Both the position numbers and the translations under genes were made by a program. From assembly GCA_934663595.1 (NCBI GenBank), contig CAKUKM010000015.1, positions 1 through 53,451 on the forward strand: DNA of 53,451 nt, read 5' to 3'. Position 1 is the stretch's first letter; each line of letters begins with the position of its first letter. Of this stretch, positions 15,324 to 24,304 are shown one piece after another. The stretch comes from an uncultured Clostridia bacterium (lineage in GTDB: Bacteria > Bacillota > Clostridia > Christensenellales > Aristaeellaceae). The notes beneath the pieces were generated by a model that made no database searches, was not told where the DNA came from, and worked only from the letters and a program-made list of their open reading frames with translations.

Positions 15324-16313
15324 ATGAAGAAGATTGCGCTTCTGGCGACGGGCGGGACGATCGCCAGCATTCACAGCCCGTCCGGACTGGTTCCGGGCGT
15401 TTCGGCGCGGGAGCTGATCGATCGGGTGCCCGGGCTTTCCGAGGCCGCGGAGATCGCGGCCCGCGATGTGTTTTCGCTGGATTCCAGCAATATTCAGCCC
15501 GAGGAATGGCGCGTTTTGGCGCGCGCGGCGTTCGACGCGCTTTCGGAATGCGACGGCGCGGTGATTACCCACGGCACAGACACGATGGCCTATTCGGCCG
15601 CGGCGCTTTCGTTTATGCTGCATGCGCCGCGCGGGCCGGTGGTGTTTACCGGATCGCAGCTGCCGCTGAACCACCCGCTTTCGGATGCGGACAGCAATCT
15701 GCGCGAGGCGGTCGAGGTTGCGCGAACGGCGCCGCCGGGCGTGTATGTGGCGTTCAATCACAAGATCATTCACGGCGCGCGCGCGGTCAAGCTCCGGACC
15801 ACGAGCTTCGATGCGTTCGACAGCGTAAACGCGCTGCCGGTGGGCTTTCTGGACGCGGAGGGCGCGCATTACCGGATCGACACAACGGCGGCGCGCGGCG
15901 AGCCGGCGCTGCTGGACGAGCTGGATCCGCGGGTGTTTTTGCTGAAGCTGATGCCGGGAACCGCGCCGGAGATCTTCGACTGGATCGCCGAATCGGGCAT
16001 GCGCGGCGTGGTGCTGGAGGCGTTCGGGCTGGGCGGACTGCATTACATTCGCAGAAACCTGGTCGACAAGCTGAAGATGCTCGGCGAGCGCGGCGTATGC
16101 ACGCTGGTGACGACGCAGTGCCTGTATGAAAAGACGAACTTCAATATCTATGAGGTCGGCCGGAACGTGCTTTCCGACCGGGTATTCAGCGCGCGCGACA
16201 TGACCAGCGAGGCGGCGGTCGCGAAGCTGATGTGGGTGCTGGGCGATCCGGAAAAGCGGATGAAGCTGATTGAGAAAAACGTGTGCGGCGAGATGCAGGG
16301 AGCGGGAAAGTAA
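15324..16313 (+). CDS. ansA: L-asparaginase, type I-like
   Basis: 329 residues, with no signal peptide, so cytoplasmic. It hydrolyses asparagine to aspartate and ammonia. The two catalytic threonine sites are clear: ATGGTIAS (Thr12) and THGTDTM (82-88). VVFTGSQLPLNHPLSDADSN and the Asp/Lys region (LRTTSFDAFDS) also fit. ATG 15324 follows GAGGTG; an earlier in-frame ATG at 15303 would lie almost at the start of the transcript. It heads a three-gene operon with the DMT transporter and SGNH protein. Confidence 0.93.
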   Translation: MKKIALLATGGTIASIHSPSGLVPGVSARELIDRVPGLSEAAEIAARDVFSLDSSNIQPEEWRVLARAAFDALSECDGAVITHGTDTMAYSAAALSFMLHAPRGPVVFTGSQLPLNHPLSDADSNLREAVEVARTAPPGVYVAFNHKIIHGARAVKLRTTSFDAFDSVNALPVGFLDAEGAHYRIDTTAARGEPALLDELDPRVFLLKLMPGTAPEIFDWIAESGMRGVVLEAFGLGGLHYIRRNLVDKLKMLGERGVCTLVTTQCLYEKTNFNIYEVGRNVLSDRVFSARDMTSEAAVAKLMWVLGDPEKRMKLIEKNVCGEMQGAGK

Positions 16314-17153
16314 ATGAACAGAAGAGCGAAGGGTGCGCTGCTGGTGGCGCTGGGGGCGATCTGCTGGAGCTTCGGCGGCGTGCTGGGCAAATGGAGCGCG
16401 TGGAATTCGATCACGGTTAACGGCTTTCGATCGCTGTTTGGGGCGATTGTGTTCATGGCGCTGTCGAAAAAGACGCGCGTTCCGATGACGAAGGGCAATG
16501 TGCTGGGCGCGATCGGCGTAACGGGCACGTCGCTTTTGTACATGGCGGCGAATAAGCTGACCAGCGCGGCGAACGCGATCGTATTGCAATATGCGATGCC
16601 GGTGTTCCTGGTGCTGTTCTGCTGGCTGATTTACAAGCAGAAGCCGTCGCGCGCGAATGTAATTACGGTGCTGTGCGTGCTGGCGGGCGTGGTGCTGTGC
16701 TCGTGGAACGGGTTGACCGGCGGCGGCAATCCGCTGGGCGATTTCCTCGGCATTCTGGCGGCGGTCACGTTTACGCTGGTGTTTTTCTGCTCGAGGATGC
16801 CGGGAGCGAACGCCGTGGAGTATTCGCTGCTGGGCTGCCTGTTCGGCATACCGTTTTGCCTGAGCGCGATCTGGGATCCGGCGTTTTCGTTTGCGCCCGC
16901 GCAGCTGCTGGCGGTATTTGCGATGGGCGTTTCGCTCGCGCTGGGATATTATTTGATTTCCGTCGGCATGCAGAAGACCGAGCCGATCACCGCGGCGATT
17001 CTCGCCAACCTCGAGCCGGTGCTGAACCCGGTATGGGTATATCTGTTCCTGGGCGAAAATCCGGGGACACTGAGCATTCTGGGCGCGGCGATCGTGCTGA
17101 TTGCGGCTACGGTTTATTCCATCATGGGGGTAAAGAACATTGGAAACGCTTGA
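16314..17153 (+). CDS. EamA-family (DMT) transporter
   Basis: 279 residues with ten predicted membrane helices in two EamA repeats (about 5-135 and 148-275). The first helix GALLVALGAICWSFGGVLGK and the second-repeat end ANLEPVLNPVWVYLFLGE are family marks. These are metabolite or amino-acid exporters, and substrate cannot be assigned. ATG directly follows the asparaginase stop (TAAATG). The coupling suggests movement of an amino acid related to asparagine or aspartate; this is only inference. Confidence 0.9.
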   Translation: MNRRAKGALLVALGAICWSFGGVLGKWSAWNSITVNGFRSLFGAIVFMALSKKTRVPMTKGNVLGAIGVTGTSLLYMAANKLTSAANAIVLQYAMPVFLVLFCWLIYKQKPSRANVITVLCVLAGVVLCSWNGLTGGGNPLGDFLGILAAVTFTLVFFCSRMPGANAVEYSLLGCLFGIPFCLSAIWDPAFSFAPAQLLAVFAMGVSLALGYYLISVGMQKTEPITAAILANLEPVLNPVWVYLFLGENPGTLSILGAAIVLIAATVYSIMGVKNIGNA

Positions 17154-17835
17154 GGAGATCATTCGCACCGTTCCGGCGGCAAAGCAGGCGTCGCGCTACG
17201 AGCGCATGCTGGACGCTTCGTCCGGCGCGCCGCGGCTTCTGTTTATCGGCAATTCGGTCACGTGGCACGGGCCGAAGGAGGACATCGGCTGGACGGGCGA
17301 TTGGGGCATGGCCGCGTCGAGCGCCGAAAAGGATTACGCGCATCTGGTGCTGAGCGCCGTGCGCGCGCGCTGGCCCGAGGCGTCGGGCATGATATTGCAG
17401 GGCGCGACCTGGGAGCGGAATCTCGAGATCGATTGCGCGCAGGAATTTCCCGGCGCGCGCGATTATCGCGCCGATGCGATTGTGTTTACCCTCTGCGCCA
17501 ACACGCCGGCGGAGGGCTTTGATTCCGAGGCGTTTGTCGCCGGGATGGAGCGGCTGATCGGCTATGCGGCCGGGGCGGGCGAGCGGCCGATCGTGCTGGC
17601 GGCGACCGATTTCTTTGGCGACAAAAACAAATCCGCGGCGATCGAGGCGTATGCGAAGAAGCATGCGGCCATACTGGTTCCGCTGCTGGATCTGGGCGCA
17701 AAGGCGGAGAATCGCGCGCTTGGCCTGTTTGCGCATGAGGGCGTGGCGAATCATCCGGGGGATGCGGGAATGCGCGCGATTGCGGATCGCATTCTGGAAA
17801 AGCTTCTGCCCGCGCTGGAGGCGAGAATGGCGTAA
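17140..17835 (+). CDS. SGNH/GDSL-like hydrolase
   Basis: 231 residues. Block I reads LLFIGNSVTWHGP, with GNS (37-39) in place of the usual GDS, and the C-terminal catalytic region reads GVANHPGDAGMRAIA. The intervening ILQGATWERNLEI and FTLCANTP fit the Gly and Asn blocks. SGNH enzymes are esterases or deacetylases using a Ser-His pair. The start is TTG 17140, preceded by GGGGGTAAAG and overlapping the upstream gene by 14 bases. The first in-frame ATG is at residue 23 and would cut family sequence short. Confidence 0.75.
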   Translation: METLEEIIRTVPAAKQASRYERMLDASSGAPRLLFIGNSVTWHGPKEDIGWTGDWGMAASSAEKDYAHLVLSAVRARWPEASGMILQGATWERNLEIDCAQEFPGARDYRADAIVFTLCANTPAEGFDSEAFVAGMERLIGYAAGAGERPIVLAATDFFGDKNKSAAIEAYAKKHAAILVPLLDLGAKAENRALGLFAHEGVANHPGDAGMRAIADRILEKLLPALEARMA

Positions 17836-17883
17836 AAATGCGCCCGCAGCTGCCTTAAAAAGCGAAGCTGCGGGCGCATTTTT
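17834..17883. terminator. Strong bidirectional terminator
   Basis: An 18-bp perfect stem (17834-17851 with 17866-17883), A5 on one end and T5 on the other, overlapping the last bases of the SGNH stop codon. It serves both converging operons. Confidence 0.92.
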
Positions 17884-17885
17884 AT

Positions 17886-18788
17886 TTACCATTGGGGAAT
17901 GACATAGGGCGAGGAGAACGCGCGGCGGCCGCTTTCATCGGTCAGCACGCAGCGCACGAAGCGATCGCTTCCGGCGGAGAAATAGCTTTCGCCGCGGCTG
18001 AAGCGATAGACGGTTTCGGTTTCCTCGGGGTTGATGCGGCAGCGATTGCCCACCCAATAGGCGTTGGACAGGAAGGTGCAGCGCGCGGCGGGCGAATGGC
18101 GAACGATCATCGCGTCGTCGGTGACCTCGAGCTCGTAAATGCGCGGGCCCTGGCTGGCATAAAACCGGCCGGCGCGCAGCGCATCCAGAATGGCGGGCAC
18201 GGTCAGTTCGTCGGCCTGCAGCATGATATAGGACACGCAATGCTCGCCCTGATAGAAATGCGAATCGTCCGAGGCGACGAAGTAAAACGGCTTTCCGTTT
18301 GCGCATGTCACGTCCAGAATGCCGGAGGAATCCGCGCGCGGCGCGTTGAACGGCTCGCCCGAAACGGTGTTGTAAACCTCGGCCAGATGCACGTCGGTCA
18401 GGCTCTTCAGGAAATCCGGCGTATTCAGGCTCCAAGCGGGATGCGCGGCGACCGGAACGCCGCCGCAGGCATTCACGCGGCGAATGACCTCGGTGTGAGG
18501 CATGCCGCGCTCGATGCCCTGCGCGTCCTCCGCGCGCCGAAACAGGCTGACCAGATGCAGCACCTGCGTATCGAACGTAAAATCATATTCCACGCCGGGA
18601 AGCACGAGCATGTTTTCGTATTTCGCTTCGCTGCCGACCTTCCAGTGATCGGTCAGCGCCAGAAAATCATAGCCGTTTGCGGCGTACAGGGCCATGACGT
18701 CCTCGGGCGATTTGCGGCCGTCGCTCCGCGTGGTGTGCGTGTGGAGATTTCCCTTGTAGAATCGTTTTTGTGCGTCCAGCAGTTTCAT
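17886..18788 (-). CDS. PHP-domain metal-dependent phosphoesterase
   Basis: 300 residues. The PHP metal sites are intact: GNLHTHTTRSDG (His15, His17), the ALTDHW block, VLPGVEYDF, VAAHPAW and ASDDSHF. These proteins hydrolyse phosphate esters or small diesters with two or three metal ions; substrate is unknown. After about residue 215 comes an all-beta tail (ending SSPYVIPQW) seen in CehA/McbA-type PHP proteins. Last gene of the MATE-PfkB-serine hydrolase operon, overlapping its upstream neighbour by ATGA with its own AAAGGAGG site. Confidence 0.88.
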   Translation of the reverse strand: MKLLDAQKRFYKGNLHTHTTRSDGRKSPEDVMALYAANGYDFLALTDHWKVGSEAKYENMLVLPGVEYDFTFDTQVLHLVSLFRRAEDAQGIERGMPHTEVIRRVNACGGVPVAAHPAWSLNTPDFLKSLTDVHLAEVYNTVSGEPFNAPRADSSGILDVTCANGKPFYFVASDDSHFYQGEHCVSYIMLQADELTVPAILDALRAGRFYASQGPRIYELEVTDDAMIVRHSPAARCTFLSNAYWVGNRCRINPEETETVYRFSRGESYFSAGSDRFVRCVLTDESGRRAFSSPYVIPQW

Positions 18789-19921
18789 AATTGGCCTCCT
18801 TTGGTATTCAGTCCCGCATAGATCAGATCGCGGATCCGCGGGTGAAAGTCGGTGTAGGCGCGGCCCATGCCCAGCACGTGCGCGGCGAAAAACGCGGAAA
18901 GGCCGTTTTGCGGGTCGATCAGCACATATGCGCCCGCCGCGCCGTCCCAGCCGAATTCGCCGATCGGGCTTTCGGAATAGCGATTGTACACCAGCGTGCG
19001 CACGCCCAGGCCATAGCCATAGCCGATGCGGCGGAAGGAATCGAAATCCCTTCGCGCGGCACCGTGCTGCTGGTTTTCGCGCAGCCGATCGATTGATTCG
19101 GGCTGCAGAATGCGATTTCCCGATCTTCCGCCGCCGCCGCAGGCGAGCGCGTCCGCGAGGAGAATATAGCCGTCCACATTGCCGAACAGCCCTGCGCCGC
19201 CGCTTTCATAGCGATCGCTCAGGCAATAGGGATTGCTGCGGTTGTCCTCCTGAATCGGGTTTTCGCGCGCGTCCCAGCGATAGCGCGCGGCGAGTGCGGC
19301 CTTTTCGGCTTCGGTCGGGTGCAGCGTGAGCGTATGAATACCGAGCGGTTCAAAAACGCTTTCGCGCAGATATTCGCCGTACGACCGGCCCGAGGCGACC
19401 TCGATCACCGCGGCCACAACGTCGTGGCACAGGCTGTAGAGATAGCGCGCGCCGGGATCGAACTGCAGCGGCTGCTGCGCGAGCGCGTCGACAATCTGCC
19501 GCGTGGTCGCGTTTTTTCGGTATTTGCGCAGGCATTCGGCGACCGGCGGCGCGGCGAGATCGTAATTCAATCCGCCCTGCATCGCCATCAGATGGCGAAT
19601 CGTGAGCGTCGTGCGCGCGGGCCGGACAGAATCGCCGTCGCGCACGGTGAGATTCCGATAGGCCGGCAGGTATTCGTATACCGGGTCGTCCAGATGCATT
19701 TTGCCGCGCTCGATCAGCTGCATGGCGCAGGTCATGGTAAATACCTTCGTGGCGGAATAGAACCAGTAGTTTTCATTTCCGCGCATGGGCGTTCCCGGCG
19801 CGCTTTCGCCGGAGACGTGGCGGAAAATTTCGCGATGGTTCTGCCAGACGGTCAGATCGCAGCCCGGAACGCCCAGCCCGGGAAGCGAATCGAGATAATC
19901 CTTCAGCAATTCAAAATTCAT
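18785..19921 (-). CDS. Serine hydrolase, beta-lactamase-related (class C/EstB fold)
   Basis: 378 residues. The catalytic SxxK motif is SATK (56-59, in NYWFYSATKVFT), with the second motif YSLCHDV at about 159 in place of the usual Y-x-N. The HLMAMQGGL block matches the conserved helix after the active site. No signal peptide is seen, so it is probably cytoplasmic, which argues for an esterase or amidase rather than a penicillin-destroying enzyme. It overlaps the PfkB stop by ATGA and the PHP start by ATGA. Confidence 0.87.
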   Translation of the reverse strand: MNFELLKDYLDSLPGLGVPGCDLTVWQNHREIFRHVSGESAPGTPMRGNENYWFYSATKVFTMTCAMQLIERGKMHLDDPVYEYLPAYRNLTVRDGDSVRPARTTLTIRHLMAMQGGLNYDLAAPPVAECLRKYRKNATTRQIVDALAQQPLQFDPGARYLYSLCHDVVAAVIEVASGRSYGEYLRESVFEPLGIHTLTLHPTEAEKAALAARYRWDARENPIQEDNRSNPYCLSDRYESGGAGLFGNVDGYILLADALACGGGGRSGNRILQPESIDRLRENQQHGAARRDFDSFRRIGYGYGLGVRTLVYNRYSESPIGEFGWDGAAGAYVLIDPQNGLSAFFAAHVLGMGRAYTDFHPRIRDLIYAGLNTKGGQL

Positions 19922-20850
19922 CCGCGCGCCTCCACATCGTCGAACAGCCCGTCCACATGCTCGCAAACGCTGTTTTCGCAGCCGATCGTCGCGCTGGCGA
20001 GCCGGGTTCCGACGCGCACGGCCTGGCCGAGCGTAAAGCCGCGGTTCAGCGCCATGACGGAGCCGGAGAAGAATGCGTCGCCCGCGCCGGTGGAATCGAC
20101 CATGCTGGTCGGAATAGCCGGACAATGGCCGCTTTCGCCGGTGCTCGCGTCGAAGAACACTGCGCCGTGAACGCCCATGGTGACGACCATTTTCTGAATG
20201 CCGAGGCGGTACATGTTCTCCGGCATCCGGGAGAGTACCTCGCGCGGCGCGCTTTCGGAGAAATTCATGCGGAACAGACGACCGGCCTCGATTTCATTGC
20301 AGAAGAAGCAGCTCACGCTGCGCAGATAGTCCGGGTGCGCGAGAATGACCTCCATGTTGGCCACGATCGCATACACCGGCTTTTTCAGCTTTCGCGCGGC
20401 GCGGAGCACGCTTTCGGCGATGTGCGCAGACATGTCGATTTCCAGAATCACCGCGTCGACGGACTGCAGGATCGATTCGATGTGCGCGTCGACGTATTCC
20501 TCCAGCGCGTGGAACTCCGGCTGATGCGAAATCGATCCGGCCAGATCGCCGTTGGAATCCAGAATCGCCATCCATATGCCCATGCCGCTTTCGCTGAAGA
20601 GCGTGTGCGTAAGATCCACGCCCAGCTCGGAGAGATGTTCGCGCACGTCGCGACCGAGCGCCGTGGAATCGGTCATGCTGATGAACATCGACTTTTCACC
20701 CTGCCGGGCGAACGTCTCGCAGACGTTGCGGCACACGCCGCCGTGCACGATGCGCACATGGCCCACGTTGCGCCCGGTCGGGACGTATTTCACCAGAGAA
20801 AAGCCCTTGACGTCGACGAATACTGCGCCGATGATGGCGGTTACGAACAT
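19918..20850 (-). CDS. PfkB-family carbohydrate kinase
   Basis: 310 residues. It begins with a short beta strand and GRNVGHVRIVHGGVCRNVCE, the N-terminal sugar-binding block, and has the ATP/anion-hole motif DSTGAGDAFFSG (252-263, Asp258 as base). It would phosphorylate a sugar or nucleoside using ATP in the cytoplasm; the substrate is unassigned. Cysteines are unusually common in the N-terminal half. It overlaps the end of the MATE gene by 10 bases and has AAGGAGGGAG upstream. Confidence 0.9.
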   Translation of the reverse strand: MFVTAIIGAVFVDVKGFSLVKYVPTGRNVGHVRIVHGGVCRNVCETFARQGEKSMFISMTDSTALGRDVREHLSELGVDLTHTLFSESGMGIWMAILDSNGDLAGSISHQPEFHALEEYVDAHIESILQSVDAVILEIDMSAHIAESVLRAARKLKKPVYAIVANMEVILAHPDYLRSVSCFFCNEIEAGRLFRMNFSESAPREVLSRMPENMYRLGIQKMVVTMGVHGAVFFDASTGESGHCPAIPTSMVDSTGAGDAFFSGSVMALNRGFTLGQAVRVGTRLASATIGCENSVCEHVDGLFDDVEARG

Positions 20851-22253
20851 GGGGTCTCCCTCCTTAAATCAAGCGAGCGCTTCCAGCGGCCGGAATAATA
20901 GCGGATGCCGAGCAGTATGGCGCGCGAAACATTGTCCGCGACCATGCAGAGCCATACGGCGGTCAGCCCCAGATGGAATCCGCGCAGGCAGAGCAGCGTT
21001 CCGCCGATGCGCGCGATCCACATCGTTGCCAGCGCCACGGCGAACGGGTATTTCGTCTGCCCCACGCCGTGATACACGCCCTCGAAGATGATCATTGCGC
21101 CGTAGAGCGGCTCGGAGCAGGCGACGATGCGCAGAATCCTGCCGCCGGATTCGATGACCGCGCGGTCGGCGGTGAAGATCGACATCATCGCCTCCGGGAA
21201 CAGGAACAGCACGCTTCCGGTAATCGTCATCAGCAGCACGCTGATGGCCAGCACCATCCGGGACACGCGATCGAGCTTTTTTTCGTCCCTTTCGCCCAGC
21301 GCCAGGCCCGAAAGCGTGGAGGCCGCCGCCTGCATGCCGTAGCCGGGAATGTAAAACGCCTGCTCGGCCGTGAGCGCCAGCGAATGCGTGGCCAGTGCGG
21401 TTTTGCCCAGCGCCGTGACCTGCGCGGAGAACACGACCTGGCCGGTAAATACGCCCAGATTCTGAAGCGCCACCGGAAGGCCGACGCGCACGCATTCGAG
21501 CATGGTTTTGCCGTCCCACAGCTCGCGCTTTGCGCGGATCTCCAGCTTCCGGGGCGTGAGCAGCGCGCTTTTCAGAACGCTCCTGAGCATCATGCAGCCG
21601 CTGAATACCACGGAAATGGCCGTAGCGATCGCCGCGCCCGCCACGCCCCAGCCGAAGCCCGGCAGCGTAAACGAAAGCCCCAGCAGCGCAACCCGGCGCG
21701 TCGGGAAAATCAGAAACAGATTCAGAACGATGTTGATCAGATTCATGCCGAGATTGACCAGCATCGGCGTGCGCGCGTCGCCCGAGGCTCGCAGCGCGCT
21801 TCCGAGAATGACCGAAAGCGACCGGAACAGCATCGGCGCGCACACGATTGCGTAATACAGATAGCCCTCCCGGCGAATTTCGGCGTCCGCGTTCAGCCAG
21901 CCGGGCAGAAACGGCGCGATCAGCTCGGTGGCCAGCGTGAGAATCGCGCCGCTGATCAGCGCCATCCAGACGGCCTGCATCGCCGCGCTGCGCGTTTTGC
22001 ACTCGTCCTTTTCGCCCACCGCCTTTGCGATGCACGCCAGCACGCCCACGCCCAGCGCCCAGATCGGCGAATTGGTCAGCCAGGTGACCGTCGTGGTCAG
22101 CCCGACCGCGGCCGTCGCCTGCACGCCGAGCCGCCCGACCATGGCTGAATCGGCATATTGAACCACCGTCTGCAGTGCCTGCTCGACCATCGCGGGGCCT
22201 GCGAGCACTGCGATCGAGCGCAAAAGCGCCCGTCGTTCCGTCTGTCCGGACAA
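20841..22253 (-). CDS. MATE-family efflux transporter
   Basis: 470 residues, twelve predicted membrane helices in two bundles. The N-terminal block is GPAMVEQALQTVVQYADSAM, then VGRLGVQATAAVGLTTTV, typical of the NorM/DinF-like family, which exports drugs or metabolites in exchange for Na+ or H+. The start is TTG 22253, supported by GGAGGAG eight bases upstream; the first in-frame ATGs would remove the first helix. It heads an operon with PfkB, serine hydrolase and PHP genes. Confidence 0.92.
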   Translation of the reverse strand: MSGQTERRALLRSIAVLAGPAMVEQALQTVVQYADSAMVGRLGVQATAAVGLTTTVTWLTNSPIWALGVGVLACIAKAVGEKDECKTRSAAMQAVWMALISGAILTLATELIAPFLPGWLNADAEIRREGYLYYAIVCAPMLFRSLSVILGSALRASGDARTPMLVNLGMNLINIVLNLFLIFPTRRVALLGLSFTLPGFGWGVAGAAIATAISVVFSGCMMLRSVLKSALLTPRKLEIRAKRELWDGKTMLECVRVGLPVALQNLGVFTGQVVFSAQVTALGKTALATHSLALTAEQAFYIPGYGMQAAASTLSGLALGERDEKKLDRVSRMVLAISVLLMTITGSVLFLFPEAMMSIFTADRAVIESGGRILRIVACSEPLYGAMIIFEGVYHGVGQTKYPFAVALATMWIARIGGTLLCLRGFHLGLTAVWLCMVADNVSRAILLGIRYYSGRWKRSLDLRRETPCS

Positions 22254-22382
22254 AAAATCTCCTCCAGTGCGATGAAAAATCGGATGAATGTGATTTGGGA
22301 ATGGCGCTTTGCGGCGCGAATTCGGATTTAATCGCGGGATGAACCCATTCTGGCAGCGCGCTTTGAGCGCGAATGCGTTTTC
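22254..22382. other. Intergenic region between MATE operon and polysaccharide genes
   Basis: 129 bases holding the ribosome site of the MATE gene and two short stems (CGCGCT-TTG-AGCGCG around 22360 and one near 22305). No convincing promoter was found, although the MATE operon must start here or read through from the glycosyltransferase gene. Confidence 0.4.
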
Positions 22383-23453
22383 TCAGCGCGCGCCGTTCCA
22401 GTTCAGATAGCGCTCCTCGAGCGCCTGTGCGGCGGCGGTGAGATCGTAGCCGTTTGCGGAAAGGGCGGCTTCGGCCTCTTTGGCCAGCGCGTTGCGATCG
22501 AATTTGGGAAGCGCCTGAATGCGCGCGGCCCAGAGATCTGCGTTCAGCGGCAGAAACTGCGCGGATTTGGAAAATGCGGTTCGGCGCGCAATGCTCTCCG
22601 AGAGCAATGTGGGAAGGCCGGCCGCCTGCGCCTCGAGCGCGACGGTGGGGAGTCCCTCATAAAGCGACGGCAGCAGAAACGCGTCCGCGCCCTGCATCAG
22701 CGCCGGAATATCGCTGCGAACGCCGGTGAAGGCAATCGGAAGGCCCTTTTCGCGCGCGAGGCGCTCGGTATCCGCGCGCAGCGGGCCGTCGCCGACCATC
22801 CAGAGCGCGCAGCTCGGACTCAGCCGCTGCATCAGATCGATGAAAAACAGCGGATTTTTCGCCTCCGAAAAATTGCCGACGTGCAGCAGAATTTGCCGGC
22901 CTTCGGCGTTCAGCTCGCGGCGAACGCGCGCGCGCGTCTCTTCGTTCGGGGCGAATGCGCGCGCGTCGATCGCGTTGGGCAGAATTTCAAACGGGCGATT
23001 GCGGAACAGCCATTTTCCGGCCTCGTCGCCGCATGCGAGCGCATGCGTATACGCGCGGTTGAACGCGGGGCGCAGCAGCGAATGCAGCATTCTGAACCGG
23101 CAGAACGTATTGTGGCTGTGGGCGACGCGCACCTTCGCGCCGCCGCGGCGCGCGGCGATCAGATCGAGCGCGAGCGTGCACGAATTGCCGTGCGCGTGCA
23201 CGACCGAATAGCCGTTTTGCCGAATCGTTTGGGCGACAAAGCGCATATAGGCGATCGGATTGCGCAGGCGGCTGGGCGCGAGATACAGCCGCGCCCCCAT
23301 CTTTTTGATCCGCGCCCGGAGCTCCGGATCGGCATGGCAGGCCAGAAAATCCACCTGAACGCGCGAATCCATGCGCTCCGCCATGCGAATCGGGTACAGC
23401 GCGAGGCCGTTTGTCGTAAGCGGCACGGTGATCAATTGAAGCACCCTTACCAT
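22383..23453 (-). CDS. Glycosyltransferase family 4 (EpsF/capsular type)
   Basis: 356 residues. GT-B fold: N-terminal VLQLITVPLTTNGLALYPI, VVHAHGNSCTLAL, and the C-terminal nucleotide-sugar domain with LLHVGNFSEAKNP, VGDGPLR and SLYEGLPTVALEAQAAGLP, whose E-x7-E pair is the catalytic glutamate site. It adds a sugar to a lipid-linked oligosaccharide at the membrane. The start overlaps the epimerase stop by seven bases. It forms an operon with the epimerase and initiating sugar transferase. Confidence 0.92.
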   Translation of the reverse strand: MVRVLQLITVPLTTNGLALYPIRMAERMDSRVQVDFLACHADPELRARIKKMGARLYLAPSRLRNPIAYMRFVAQTIRQNGYSVVHAHGNSCTLALDLIAARRGGAKVRVAHSHNTFCRFRMLHSLLRPAFNRAYTHALACGDEAGKWLFRNRPFEILPNAIDARAFAPNEETRARVRRELNAEGRQILLHVGNFSEAKNPLFFIDLMQRLSPSCALWMVGDGPLRADTERLAREKGLPIAFTGVRSDIPALMQGADAFLLPSLYEGLPTVALEAQAAGLPTLLSESIARRTAFSKSAQFLPLNADLWAARIQALPKFDRNALAKEAEAALSANGYDLTAAAQALEERYLNWNGAR

Positions 23454-24304
23454 TTTTCGTCTCCCTCGGTTCGGCGGATGGCCGATTCAAAATCGAACAG
23501 GCGATAATTCGACGGGTAATCCGGCATTTCGGGCGCGTATTCCTGATCGCCGAACGCGCGGCGCACGATGCCGCGCCCGCCCATGAGGCGCACCGCCGGC
23601 GCAAGCAAGCGCGTTTGAACGCACCTTTTGCCATGGCAGGCGCAGATGGCGCGCGCGATTTCGCTGGTGGAGCGCGGTTTTCCGTCGCGCGGATGATAGG
23701 TTCCGGACGGCCGGTCGAGCGCGATTTGCCCGATCAGCGCCGAGAGATTTTCGATATAGAGCATGCTGCGGCGATTGTCGAATTTCGGAAATACCGGGCA
23801 TTTGCGCGAAAGCGCGGCCAGGCGCGTGTAATTGCCCTTGCAGCCGCGGCCGTAAATCATCGGAAGCCGGAGAATCGCAACGCGAAACGCGTCCGTTTCC
23901 ATGGCGCGCAGGCCGTTTTCGGCGTCGAGCTTGCTTTGTCCATACGCATTTTCAGGGCGGGGCGGCGTGTCGGGCGCGATCGGCGCATGCGTTCCGGCGA
24001 CGGTCGGCGCGCCGAATACGATGATGCTGGACAAAAATACGAACAGTCCGACGCCCTCGCGCTTCGCCTTTTCGGCAATTTCGAGCGTGCGGACGCAATT
24101 GACCGCGTGATACGCCCCGGCCATATCGGGGTTGGGGGAGACGTGCGCGATTCCGGCGGCGTGGACGATTGCGTCAAAGCGCGAAAAGTCCATGCTTTTC
24201 CAGGCGTCGTCGCGCACGCTCAGGGGGGTTACGCGGATTTCCTCGGGCAGGCGGAGGCTGGAGCCGATGAAGCCGCTCGCGCCGGTCAGCAGAAGCTCGA
24301 TCAT
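23447..24304 (-). CDS. NAD-dependent epimerase/dehydratase
   Basis: 285 residues, an extended SDR. The nucleotide-binding motif is TGASGFIGSSL near the N-terminus, with FLSSIIVFGAP supplying the Ser and AYGQSK the catalytic Tyr-Lys. The C-terminal part resembles the WbpP/CapD-like enzymes that work with a WecA- or WcaJ-type transferase on UDP-linked sugars. It likely makes the sugar used by the neighbouring transferase. ATG 24304 overlaps the transferase stop by ATGA; the longer frame to 24367 is in another gene. Confidence 0.9.
   Translation of the reverse strand: MIELLLTGASGFIGSSLRLPEEIRVTPLSVRDDAWKSMDFSRFDAIVHAAGIAHVSPNPDMAGAYHAVNCVRTLEIAEKAKREGVGLFVFLSSIIVFGAPTVAGTHAPIAPDTPPRPENAYGQSKLDAENGLRAMETDAFRVAILRLPMIYGRGCKGNYTRLAALSRKCPVFPKFDNRRSMLYIENLSALIGQIALDRPSGTYHPRDGKPRSTSEIARAICACHGKRCVQTRLLAPAVRLMGGRGIVRRAFGDQEYAPEMPDYPSNYRLFDFESAIRRTEGDEKW

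Noticed and set aside
15141..17168. 675-codon open frame on the minus strand opposite asparaginase and DMT transporter genes
   Set aside because: Arg- and Gln-rich shadow of GC-rich coding on the other strand, running through a promoter and the riboswitch end; no ribosome site and no recognisable domain.
18785..19921. True beta-lactamase resistance gene
   Set aside because: No signal peptide and no Y-x-N motif; operon context points to a cytoplasmic esterase or amidase.
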